NCBI GenBank assembly: GCA_965153455.1
Contig: OZ234493.1
Coordinates: 3,410,001 to 3,474,000, forward strand
Direction: 5' to 3'
Source: Sphagnum compactum
Taxonomy: Eukaryota; Bryophyta; Sphagnopsida; Sphagnales
Length of the DNA: 64,000 nucleotides
Shown here piece by piece: positions 23,166 through 34,115 of this stretch. How positions within the stretch are numbered: position 1 is the stretch's first letter; each line of letters opens with the position of its first letter. A program made the translations under genes and the position numbers. The notes under the pieces were generated by a model. That model was not told where the DNA came from and searched no databases. It saw only the letters and a list, made by a program, of their open reading frames with translations.

Positions 23166-24624
23166 GGCCAAAACAATCCTTGGGTGGTACCACTAGGAAC
23201 ATCACATTTTGATTTTCTTAGACCCATTGGGCTTTGAAAATCATAAGAAACACTTAAATACATATTTCATAAACTTTTCTTATTGAGTACATTTATTAGG
23301 TTCCATAGATTTAAAATTTTCAATAATATCAAAAATATTGTGTATTTTGATTTTCCTAACCATTGCATTTAGAAAATGTTTCAAGAATGTAACATTGATT
23401 CCTTGAACTTTTTGGTCAAGAATATAAATTTGAAACATGATTTGGGTATTTTTTGGGGAATTTTTTTCTTAAATAATTTGGAAGTCATTTTATTTTTAGG
23501 TTTCTATTAGGGAATGAATTGAGTAAATATAATTTAGTTATGATTTTTCAAAGTTAGGGTGAAAGCACATTAAGCCCCCCTAAAATTGTAGTCATATGTA
23601 TAATTTTTCTGTCATTAGTTTTTTTTATAATGTACAAACATCACATCTTGGACTATTTTTACTTGTTTAAAGTTTATTTGATTAGTTTTAGAATTCATTT
23701 AATCAATTATTTTGAAAAATTCAACAAACATTGAAAAATTTGAACGTATGTAATATATTAATGACAGAATAATATTCCTCACACAGTTTGAAAATTTGAA
23801 TATATACTTCAAAATTAGGGTTGTGGATGGAGTTTTCAGGTGCAATTTTTTATGGGTTATGATATTGATATACATCAATTAAATCTAAGACAATTTAAAA
23901 AATTTAAAGTTTTTGGATGAAATTTCACTCAAAACTTTGTTGTTTTGCATTTATTTAACAATGAATACATAATAATATCATTTTTTAAAGAAAAAACCAC
24001 CACCATATCAAATAGGAAGAGATTTTATAAATGGGCATTGCATTATGTTTTTCAATTTTCTATTGTTTGGTGATGTTTCATGAATCATAAGCAAGAGGCG
24101 TTATGGTTGTTGAAAAACTATAACTTATATACTTTGTGTACATTGATTTTATCCAATCCTCCTCATCTAACCATTGGATCAAAATTAATTTTGACTCAAA
24201 ATGAACCTTGAATTTGAAAATGTTATTGTGCAAATTCTAAATTTTTTTACTTATGTGTAGGATAACTAAAGGATGTCATCAAGATTTTAGTTTATTGCGT
24301 ACTATAATACTTCCTATACATCATTTTTTTTGATCAAAAGTGGTTCACCCTTAGTGTGCTTTCATTCGTTAAGGCTATCAATTTTTAAAGGGGCCATTTT
24401 AGTTAGGAATAAAATTGTTTAATAATTTCTAATATTTTTAATTCCAAAATAAATTTCAAGCCATATATTAGTGCATGCAATTGATAAACATGAGAAAAAA
24501 GAAAAATTTATAGTTGTGAAAACATTTAAAGTAAACATCTCAAAAAAATGATTTGGTTGTTTTTGGTTTTTAAACCATTCCTTGAGGTGGTTCCTAGTGG
24601 TACCACCCAAAGATGCTTTCACCC
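23166..24624. mobile_element. TIR element family 2 (GGTGGTACCAC ends), interrupted
   Basis: Ends resembling ATCCTTGGGTGGTACCACT occur inverted at 23176-23195 and 24590-24614. The outer part matches the uninterrupted copy at 55241-55876. It is 1459 bp because an 807-bp family 1 element (23559-24365) is nested inside. Without that insert it is about 652 bp, close to the 636 bp of the other copy. Short AAAA flanks are seen on both sides. Confidence 0.8.
23559..24365. mobile_element. TIR element family 1, nested copy
   Basis: The left end is GTGAAAGCACATTAAG and the right end CTTAGTGTGCTTTCAT. It is 807 bp. The interior differs from the 627-bp copies, so it is a subfamily or carries extra sequence. 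The corresponding empty site is near 55620-55630 in the family 2 element. Confidence 0.75.
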
Positions 24625-27150
24625 AAAATGAACTCCTTAAAAAAAAAGGGAACCTTTTTTTTTAAATTACAATGTAACATTGGTTTGATTGCCTTAAAAG
24701 ATGTTGTTGCCATTGCACACATATTGACCATCTTTCCTCCCAAATCCTTGAACCTTAACCCACCAAAGTCCTACAAAGACTTAACCATCAAAAAAATATA
24801 TATTGTTAGATGTGGAAGACATACCAATTGTCTCAATGCAAAAGAGGATGGGAAACCTCTTCCATTCTTAAACCACATATAAATGGATGGAGATCCATTG
24901 AGTGCTGTCCATTTTTGTAACTTCATATGCACTAATGGCAATGAAAGTGGCAATAAAGAATATAGCTTTGGTAGTTTCCAACAAAACAATATGCATGATT
25001 TTCACAATGCACCAACCTAGCGTATCAAACCAAGGTTTTTTGGACACATTTTTTACTTTCAACATTTAGAACAAGGCTTGGAAGCCTTCGTAATTGTTCA
25101 TGGCCTACAAATGGCTAGAATGTGATAGCTTGTGGTAAATTACACATATTTCCATTTATACTAAAAAAGGACATCAATCTAGAGTTGATCCATGATGGAA
25201 GGGTGGGAATTAACAATGTATACATGTTCCATTTTCATATATGCATTGAATTCTTGTTGAAATAGTATGAGCTAGCATCAATGTGCTCGACTAAAACACC
25301 AAACATTTTTTGAAGTCTAACATGTTTCAACAAGTTGTTTAACTTGGAGTTAAAAATTTTTCTTTTCATTCAATAGATCTACAAATTTTACATTGGATTT
25401 GGTGCACTATAACCTTTTCATTGATCAAAATATAATGAATTATCCAAGCATCTTGAAATTTCCTTGACCCATCACATAATTTCCTATTCTTATCATTTTA
25501 CCTAGATAGGTCCTCACAATCTTCATTTGACATTGCCACTAATGATCTTTTAGCAAAAACAAAAACACAATGTCGTGATGAAGAAGATGTATTAACTTTA
25601 GTCCATCTTGAAGGAATGAAGGTAGAGGATAACTTGGTTTGAACTAAAATTCTTGAAAATTTAAAAGGGGGCCAATGTGGTTATACATAATTCCAATGAA
25701 ATAAGGATCAACCATCAAGTTTTGAAAGCATAGGCCCTTAGATGATAAAAGATTGAAATATTTCTATGATGAAAACTTAAGAGTTTAATTCTAGAATTCT
25801 TAGGAAGTAGGTATAAAAGATGAGACCTTCAAAAAATAAAAATATTTAGGTTCTTAGAGTCCAAAATTCAATTATGATAGGGTGTGTAGTCAGATTTGGG
25901 CAGATTACTAGGGTTAGGGCAATTTTGTTAACTCCCTAAAACTTGTTTAATAATCGGATTGAATGGTGGGTTGTTTTTTGTTCTTTTGATGTTTTACATG
26001 TTAAAGTAGACAACTTGAAAGAGTTAGAAAAATCATGAGCATGTGAGGGAGTAAGAAAATCAACTATTGTTGTCTAGGAGACAAAATGGAAGGAGTTTTG
26101 CAACTATGGAGGAGGTATGAAAATAATAGAAGAAGGAGGAAGCAAATAAGGTGAAACTATGTAGGGGAACAACATAGTTTTTTTGGGGGTGTGTGTGTGT
26201 GTATTATATAGACATCCAAGCATAGAAGGGGGAAATAAAATGTTTAGCAGAGGCAAAAAGTGGGACTTCAAAGAAGTAGATAACTTGAGATTGGCAAAAA
26301 ACTTGGAGAATGGATCATGAGAAAACTTTTGAAAACAAATAAAGATAAAGTGAGGGAGGTTGTGGGAATGTTGTGCAAATTAGGAAATAGTTGTTGAGTT
26401 GTTGCCCATGGTTTGTTGGGGATCAAGAGGTTTTTTTGTTTTAATTAAATCTTGATGAATGCTAGGAAGGGTAGAAGATAAGTGGATAATACGATTTCAG
26501 ATAGAAACCAAGAAAACAAGGTTTGAGTGTAGATAGGTATGGGTATAATGGTTAGTAAATGTGAATTGTTCTAGAATTAAAATTTCAATGCTTGTTCAAA
26601 TCCACATACTACCCCTTGGTAAAGTTGCCAAAGGTATAGAGAACGAACCCAATAGCAAGTTGAACAAATAATTATAATTAGGATTAGAGAGTTAATATTT
26701 TGTTTAACATGCACCGTAGGTTGGTGGGCAAGGTGTTTTGGTGGGTCAAGTTTCTAGCTTAGGTTAGGTAGTTTAGTGAGGGTTCTTAGGTGCCTTGCAT
26801 AGGTTTGTAATTAATTATTAGTGTATTAATTATTGATGATTTAATATATTAGTGAATTTATTATTAATGATTTAACTATTAGTGAATTTGATTAATATTA
26901 ACCAATTCAATTAGTTATTTTTGAATTCACCTGTTCGTAATAACTCATCCCTGTTAATTAAAGGGTTGCCCACTTTCAACATTTTAAATTTATTCAATTT
27001 CATTCAAAATTTAATAAAAAATAAAGTGAACTTGGATGCATATTGGTGTAGTGTATGGCATGGTGCCATGGGGTGCAAGGAGGATTAAGTAATGGCATCA
27101 TTTTAAGGGCTTTAATTTTTAAATGGACATGTCACATGGCCAATAATGAT
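24625..27150. other. AT-rich DNA without a recognisable gene
   Basis: Short frames (for example near 24613-24880) show no domain. A (GT)n run lies near 26193. Together with 22843-24624, this sequence is absent from the A-side duplicate. Confidence 0.55.
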
Positions 27151-27179
27151 GTCAACTTTTGGTTAATTTCACCCCGAAA

Positions 27180-28283
27180 AAATGGTTGCCTTAAGACATC
27201 ACACATTCATTTGAATATTCTTTCGAGGAATGTGAAAACTCATCAAACAACAAATGGTTCATTTCAAGCTTCCATTTTGGAGCATTTGCACCATCGTGCC
27301 ATCACTAACATGTTTTTTGACGAAATTTATGAAGCCCATCATGCCCAAATTTTATCATGTTTGGGCCCTAAGGTGGGTGCTTGGTTTATAATATGACTAA
27401 TCTTTTCAACCTTTTAATTATCTTCCCCAATTTTTTCCACATCACTTCGGATGTGGCTTGGATAACACATCCTTCAATTGCAAGCCTCCCCTAGTGTGTA
27501 TGCACACATCCAATTGACCCTATGGGTATTCACCTTTTGTGTTGTGCCTATGGCAATGAATGCATGGGGACCCATGATGCAATTCACAACACTTTTCTTG
27601 CAATTGTGCAAGATGTTGGCTTAGACGTGGGACAAGAATGATTACATGCACTTTTTTTAGCAATTCTCGATTCTTCTTGTTGATGAATCAACAATATGCT
27701 TATGACAGATGGAATTCGCACCTTAGCTGACATTGTCATAGCCAACACAATGTTTGTGGATCTACCTCCTCAATCTTGCACGATTCAAAGATTTGCTATT
27801 TCAATGCAACTCAAGCCAAAGAAACGAGTTATCGTGACGAACACCCCACTAATCAATTTTTCCTTGTAGCAATTGAGGTATTTAGATGTTTACACAAACA
27901 GGCTTACGTGTTTTTACACAATTGAATCAATATTATTTGCAACCTACAAGAGCGAAAAGGCATTTCCCTTTTCTGTTTAAATTTTTTTCTTCATCAAAAA
28001 GATTTATTTACATTGCAAAAGATACAAACATCTTCCATCTTAAATCAAGCAATAACAGTAGTCTAAATACTTCCCAACTTCCACCACTTCAAGCCACACC
28101 ATCACCGCCATGGCTGATCTATTACAAGCAATTGGTTGTTGAGATGGAGATTTTTTGACATCTAGTTTGTGCTAACTTGACATCCTTTAAATTCTCCGTT
28201 GTTTTTGATAGCTTTGGACATTTTTTGAATCTGCACTGTGTTTTATAAATAAAGTTTTGCAGGGTTTTAATAATAATAATAGT
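27180..28283 (+). pseudogene. LINE C-terminal remnant, copy 2, with 3' tail
   Basis: It shares EAHHAQILSCLGPKVGAWF and the CxC...H...C region with copy 1 and continues further, through SRLPPLQ-like sequence (SQLPPLQATPSPP), to the 3' end. It ends ATAAATAAAGTTTTGCAGGG followed by a (TAA)n-rich tail near 28267-28283, typical of LINE 3' ends. Multiple stops mean it is not coding. Confidence 0.7.
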
Positions 28284-29871
28284 AAGAATGTGAGAGGACC
28301 CCAATAAGGACATCTTTTTATTAGACTGCCGTGATCAGAGCAGCCTCCTGGAAAGAGACCCTGAATCTCATCTTAACCAATGCTTGACTTGTTGTTAATG
28401 CTCAAGAGTTATATTCTCAAAACATATTTAAACAAACTTGCAGATGAATACAATTTCTTTCCTGTTTTGTGCACACATGTTCGTTGGTAAAAGAGCATCA
28501 CAAATTTTCACATTAGAAGCTGAACAAGGTCCAGGAAGGCACTTATTAGAGCTTCATATGATACCTGATTAAATTATCACCAGCTCAAAGCACAGGATTT
28601 GAAGTTTCCGGTGTCCTGGAAAATGACATATAAGCAATCTCACAATTGAGAAAATATTGATTAATTTTTTGGGACCTATATCTGCAGACTTGGGGTCGAC
28701 TCCAGGTTTACAGTCTTTTTTACCAACGCACCGTTTTCAAAATGCAGCTGAATGAAGATTTGGCACTTGAAGAAAAATAAGCCCACACTAAGTCTGATAC
28801 TAATACTACCTTGAGGTAGGCACAAGTTGATGTCTGGGCTCATTTTAAAGAATATTTTTGGTCTGTTTTGGTGGTGCTTTTGATATGCAGTTGGTATCAT
28901 TATATACTGAGCCGGGGTCAGTCAAGAGTCTCAATCAAAGGACTGGATGCATGGTCCCCAAATCTAAGTGTACCTAAGAAATTTTGTAGTGCATTTGAAT
29001 TTTTGAGTGCACCTTATATTCATGAATATCACCCCTCTATAGAAGAGGAAAGATCTTACAATAGCTAATACTCAAGAATGTGAGGGAAATTATACCTACT
29101 TACAAGTTTAAGATCCCTCTTGCTCTTAAATAGTAGGTGTAAGAACCCTCCCCTCTTATGCCTTATGATTTACCTATGTTTAAGTGTTAAGTAAGGCCTG
29201 TGAATGGAGGCGGTACCAGAATAAGGTGCCCACCACTGGCATTACCAAAATAAGGCATCCACCTTAGGCAATGGGTGCCTTATTTTGATAAATCACCATC
29301 CAAGTGCCTTACCATGGGTAAATGATATGTCAACATATGTTCTTCATATCTAATGGCACTCATATTATGCAAAGAAAGAACAGCCAAACCTAAACAAAAT
29401 GTTCGAGCCACCTAGATATGTAAGGTGACCTTCAGTATCAAGCGGGAATATTATGTATTTTAAGCACCCTCCAAATCCTCTGGGAAATCTCTGAGAGGTG
29501 ATTATGTTTATGATAATGTCATCCCTTATTTTGGGGAAAGCCCATCGATAGGGGGAAATCCCACAATGTGGGGCCCGAGTCCAGAGCCCAGACTGGGCAA
29601 CTGCCTAAGTCCTCATCTTAGGCTCCATATTTTAGGAATTCTCCCACTCTAGGGCCTTTTCCTAAAGGTGCGCCAACTGATAGGTATAACTATTAACAGT
29701 AGTCAGATGGATTATAACTTCACTCTTCTCATTAGCGACGAGGATGACCTCATTAGCTGTGAGGGTGGACACCGAAGCCCAGAGACGATCTGTTTCGACA
29801 AATCTGTTCGGAAGGACAATGCTCCACCGAAATTTGTTGACGATTTCGTATGAGTTTCCCGTAAATTTGTT

Positions 29872-29887
29872 CTGGGGACGTCCACAG
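29872..29887 (+). promoter_or_regulatory. Conserved GACGTC element, copy B
   Basis: CTGGGGACGTCCACAG is identical to copy A. Confidence 0.5.
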
Positions 29888-30260
29888 AAGAAGTTGCGAA
29901 AGTGATTAGCTTCTACTCCACAGTTGTTTAGATTCTCTAATTTCTGTTTATTTCGGTTGTTATTTCGCCACACATAATGGGAAATGGGCATGCTGCTGGC
30001 GCTGCGACCCACCAGATTCTTATGTCTGAGAATGGAAAAATTTCCGAGTGATATCCGAGCAGCTAGTCGATTGCACTGGCACCGCGTGATGAGAAATATC
30101 TTTGCTCAAAGCGGGAAGTTGGCGATGGGGAGCTACGAAAATTTTCAGTTCGTTACATAATATGTCGGAGTTCGGGTTTTCCTAAACCGCCCATGTGGAG
30201 GTAAATGCTTGCAGTGGTACCCTCCCCGCCCCAAAACCAAAAATTCCGACAACGGTAAAT

Positions 30261-30294
30261 GCGTGTTCCTTGGGATGCAAGGATAGCAGCACGC
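30261..30294 (+). promoter_or_regulatory. Dyad-symmetry promoter element, copy B
   Basis: GCGTGTT (30261-30267) and AGCACGC (30288-30294) enclose CTTG...CAAG. The element lies 70 bp upstream of the TATA box. Confidence 0.6.
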
Positions 30295-30363
30295 CGAGTA
30301 GTTCTTTGTTGCAGAACGACCCCCTGGAGACTTTTCTTTGGTTTTGAGTGGGAGCTTACAGAG

Positions 30364-30373
30364 TATATAAAAG
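30364..30373 (+). promoter_or_regulatory. TATA box, copy B
   Basis: TATATAAAAG is a full consensus TATA box. The next 523 nt contain no ATG before the start codon at 30897. Confidence 0.75.
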
Positions 30374-30896
30374 AATCCGACAGCTCCGCTAATTCTTCAT
30401 TCGACAATCTCTTCTCCAGATCAAAGAGTGCAGCATCGAGTGGGATATTCATCAGTTAAATCACAAAGCTAGATTTTTCCATATTCTTTACGAATCAGCT
30501 CAATTAAGACATCATTCAACTGGCTTGTGGTGAACCGAAGTCCTGCAATTAGAGGCTTTTTCAATTTCAACGATCAATTAGCAGTTTCCTCTTTGAAAGC
30601 TTCGCTTCCAGCTTCTTCCAGCTCCTAGATCCTATCTAAGTACTAGAATTTGTCCCTGCAGAATTCCTATTTTTCCTAATTTTCATTTCCCCCTGGATTC
30701 AATCTTCACCAATACAATACTTCCAGCATATTCCCTCCCCGTTCTAGATCTTGGTCTTCTTCGCTTTTTGGTGTGTGGATTCTATCCAGATCTGCAGCTT
30801 TCATTTGGAGCTACCAGACCACTGAAAGGGTGTCCAAGCCAGATTTCCTCAGGCTTGCAGAATTTGGTTTGTTGGATTACCACAGACAACAGCACA

Positions 30897-31262
30897 ATGA
30901 CCTGGGCGGGGCTATCTAAGGTGGTGGATCCATGCAATAACCGCAAGAGTGTATCTGGAGGACAGGGGCATGAAGTACACCAGAGTTTCTGCGGCATGAT
31001 GGCCCTCAACAATTGTCAGTATGTCTATCAGGCAGACAACGAAGGAGATGGTGGATCGTCAAACTACAAACCTCCAAAGAGAACCCAGTTCGTAAAATCT
31101 TTTGGAGATGGCAAAGGATCGCCATGGAACCCCCCACCTCCCCCTAGGGGCGCTATGTGTACAGGGAACACAAAGAATATTTTGGGGTGGGGAGTTGATG
31201 GTGGGGGCGATGGAGATGGAGGTGGGAGTAAAATTAAACCTGGGAAGTGTGATCTCTGGTGA
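30897..31262 (+). CDS. Gly/Asp/Pro-rich small protein of unknown function, copy B
   Basis: The 121-aa ORF has cysteines at 13, 32, 40, 88 and 118. Its blocks are SVSGGQGHEVHQSFC (18-32), DNEGDGGSSNYKPPKRTQ (47-64), FGDGKGSPWN plus five prolines (69-83), LGWGVDGGGDGDGGGSKIKP (96-115) and a terminal CDLW. It is hydrophilic, with no membrane segment or signal peptide from this start. The start was chosen because it is the first ATG after a consensus TATA box, lies in a good plant context (CACAATGAC), and aligns with the only possible ATG of the divergent copy F. The frame is open further upstream (VCGFYPDLQLSFGATRP and so on) but without an ATG, so an unseen upstream exon is an alternative. I do not recognise the family. 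An AATAAA lies at 31685. Confidence 0.65.
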   Translation: MTWAGLSKVVDPCNNRKSVSGGQGHEVHQSFCGMMALNNCQYVYQADNEGDGGSSNYKPPKRTQFVKSFGDGKGSPWNPPPPPRGAMCTGNTKNILGWGVDGGGDGDGGGSKIKPGKCDLW

Positions 31263-31684
31263 CAATCATCAGTAGCAGCACCTCTGAACACATGAATTGC
31301 AGTACATGCTTAAGCTAGATGGTTTTCTTGTTGCAACCTTTCTGGGTCTTTGTGCTTGAAGAATAGATAGCTTTAGGACATATTAAACACAAATTCTTTG
31401 CGGGTTTTCCAAACCCATCATTCTTTTTAGCCATAGGAAGCAAGCAAGCATGAAATAGTCATCAATTATTTCAATTTGTACATACATAGGTCATTTGATG
31501 TGCTTAATTCTTTCACCCATGGTCAGCTACCCCAACCCCCTGTGCATGCCAGCACACCATTGGGCCAGGTACTGAATAAGGGGGGAAGAAGGAAAAGAGA
31601 AACAGAGTAATTAGGAGCACCTGGAATTCATATTCAGTTCACACATTTTGTGGAACTTAGCTTGTACAGAGGAAGAGTCTGTTG

Positions 31685-31690
31685 AATAAA
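31685..31690 (+). terminator. Poly(A) signal, copy B
   Basis: AATAAAG lies about 420 bp after the stop, which implies an unspliced transcript of roughly 1.3 kb from the TATA box. Confidence 0.55.
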
Positions 31691-33739
31691 GACCAAGTGC
31701 TGTGCATGTACATATGACCAATATTGAGCTCCTTTACATGCCAGGCTTTTCTAGAGATTTGAGGTTGCATACATGAGATCAATGGACCATGAGTCAAATT
31801 TTGGTTTCTGCATTTCCAAGTGGGAAAACCAGCAGTAATGAGTCTTGACAAGAAGAAATAGCCATCCAGGTAGTCCAAGGTATGCATCAACTACTCTCAC
31901 CCATGGCCAATACTGGAATCGTGGTTGGGGCCGAGTTCAAATTGAAGTACTAATAAAAGTCCTCTATCTGTTGGAACAGCTTTGGCAATTTTGTGGTTGG
32001 GGAATACTACAAGTCAGGAATTCTGGACATTGAAATGTCAAGACTACTCAGATGCCCCATGTGGAAACCATTATATACTGTCCTTTGTGTACAAATTTCA
32101 ATCAGAATGACATTTTAACTTGAAGAATGATCCGAGAAGTACACCAAACTAGGGCTACTAAGCCCCAGTTTCACAAAAACTGGGGATGAAATGAGAAGTC
32201 AGGATCTGGAAAGAGTGCACAAGGGAAAAAAAAAGTGTTCTTGGTTCTTAGGGCAGTTGCACCCTCAGTTTTGGATTTGCGTTATCTGTGTCTGGATTGT
32301 GCTGCTGTGCTGCTCGTATTCTTCATTAAATCAAGCCCTGTTAGAATACAATTGTACAAATCCTCTGAACTGATAGAGAGTTTCATGAAACCAACTCGAT
32401 TTCAGTCACTTTACAGCTACACTCAAATTGGGGATGAAGCAGGAATTAGAGGGTCAAATTAGGGCCCAAATGATGGGTGATTTTATAAATATCTGTATTG
32501 GCCTCCAAGTAATGATTGTTAGTAGTGCCAATAAGCCTTTTTCTTATTGGCAAAATTTTGCCAAAAAGCGAAATTAAAATTTAAAAATTTGAAAATGAAG
32601 TGATTTTGGAGGCTTTGAATAGCCAAAAGTGAGGGAAAAACAAAGTTAAAAAATCCAGATTTTTATATTTGCTTTTTAGTGTGTAACCAAAATTATAGGA
32701 GGATTAAAGCTTTGTGTATCAGTTGTTTTAATAGCCAAATTTAGCTAAATCTTTCTAAATATGATAGCCACTTTTTGTACATCTTCCTAACAATGCTTGC
32801 CACTTTGGCTACAAACAAAAATTCCTAAATGAAACATTGGTGTTAAAATCACTTACAATGTGATGGGGCTATTACCAATTTGTCAAGTATTGCCTAGGTT
32901 TAGGATGCATCTTCAATCTGAAACCAAGTAGAACTGGGAAGACAAAATAAGTCCAATACTAGAAAGTAAATAATTTAAGGTTAGGTTTTTCTCTCTCTTT
33001 CAATTTGGGATTACCTTGTTGGAGCTTTTGGCCTTGTGCATTATGAGCAACGACATAAAAAAAAACAGGTTAAGAGTGACATGTGCATTTACAATTGTAA
33101 AGTTTTGTTGTTTAGCCATCTATTTTCACTATGCCAAAAATGGTATTCATGATTTGATCATTTTATTATTAATGCTCAAACATAGCCATGTAGTCATATG
33201 TGACATGTTAAATGCTTTGTAATAATTATTATGACTACGTGACTATAGTCATGTCCTCTGTTGATAATATTTACAACTTGGGATGCAATTAATGACAATT
33301 AATCCTTCCAAGTGGATGAATTGTTGGTGATTTCTCATTCACCTAACCCATCACATATCACATTAGTCACAAATATAACTAAATATTGGTCACAATGATG
33401 ACATGGACTTAAAGTTGTTAAATGTTTATTAAAGTTTATGATGGATATACTAGGAATATGTTACACTAGGATATATATCTAGGAATGTAGCAATAAGTTG
33501 GGGGTCAATGATAGGTAGGTAGGCCTATCTATTTAATTACCTAGGCTATTTACTTATCTACCTATGCTTACTTGCCCACTTACTAGCCGACTTTGTTTTT
33601 AGTTGAACAGTAGTTGAAAACATAGTTGCAAAAGGGGGGGTTTTCTACGAGTGACTCAAAAATTTAACATTGAAATTTTTGTGTTTGCATTTTCAGACTT
33701 TTGTAAAGTTCTAAATTAGTTAAATATGTGTTATGGCAT

Positions 33740-34115
33740 CACAAGAAAGGTTGTAAAACCCTAACATGCGGTGGTATCACAAATAAAACAACACTAAGTG
33801 ACAATAATAAACAATCTACATTATGCCATTAAAAGTGAGTCTTTGCAACTTGAAGTGAAGAAATGTTTAGTAGATGGGCAACAATGGGCGTGTCACAACA
33901 CATTGCTTGCAACCATTAGATAAAGGTTGCAACATTTTGTCATTGTTCATTCAATCCAAACAATGTCATAAGAGAGGTTGCAAAACCCCAAGGTGCGGTG
34001 GTACCACAATAAAACAATGCCAAGTGGCAATAATAAACACTCTGCATTATGCAACTAAAAATAAATCTTTACAACTTCAAGTGAAAAATGTTTAATAGAT
34101 GGGCAACACATGGGT
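33740..34115. repeat. 227-bp direct repeat, two copies
   Basis: TTGTAAAACC ... GCGGTGGTATCAC ... GATGGGCAACA at 33751 recurs from 33978 as TTGCAAAACC ... GCGGTGGTACCAC ... GATGGGCAACA. A weaker third start may lie near 34175. No gene is seen in the surrounding 33583-36240. Confidence 0.7.

Larger units (their letters stand above)
28320..33582 (+). repeat. Cassette block B (most intact plus-strand copy)
   Basis: This is the direct duplicate of block A. It retains the upstream stretches lost from A. Its 3' region lacks 34 bp present in A (between GTTTTCTTGTTGC and AACCTTTCTGGG, near 31336). Confidence 0.9.

Noticed and set aside
29662-30012. 116-codon minus-strand frame (GRPQNKFTGNSYEIVNKF) repeated in A and, on the plus strand, D
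   Set aside because: It overlaps the conserved upstream region. B versus D differences are not concentrated at third codon positions, D has an in-frame stop and a 6-bp insertion, and C and E break it. It is best explained as a shadow of conserved promoter DNA.
30153-30452. 99-codon minus-strand frame (NIPLDAALFDLEKRLSNEEL) present in several cassettes
   Set aside because: It runs antisense across the TATA box and dyad. Its conservation follows the promoter, and it is truncated differently in E and F.
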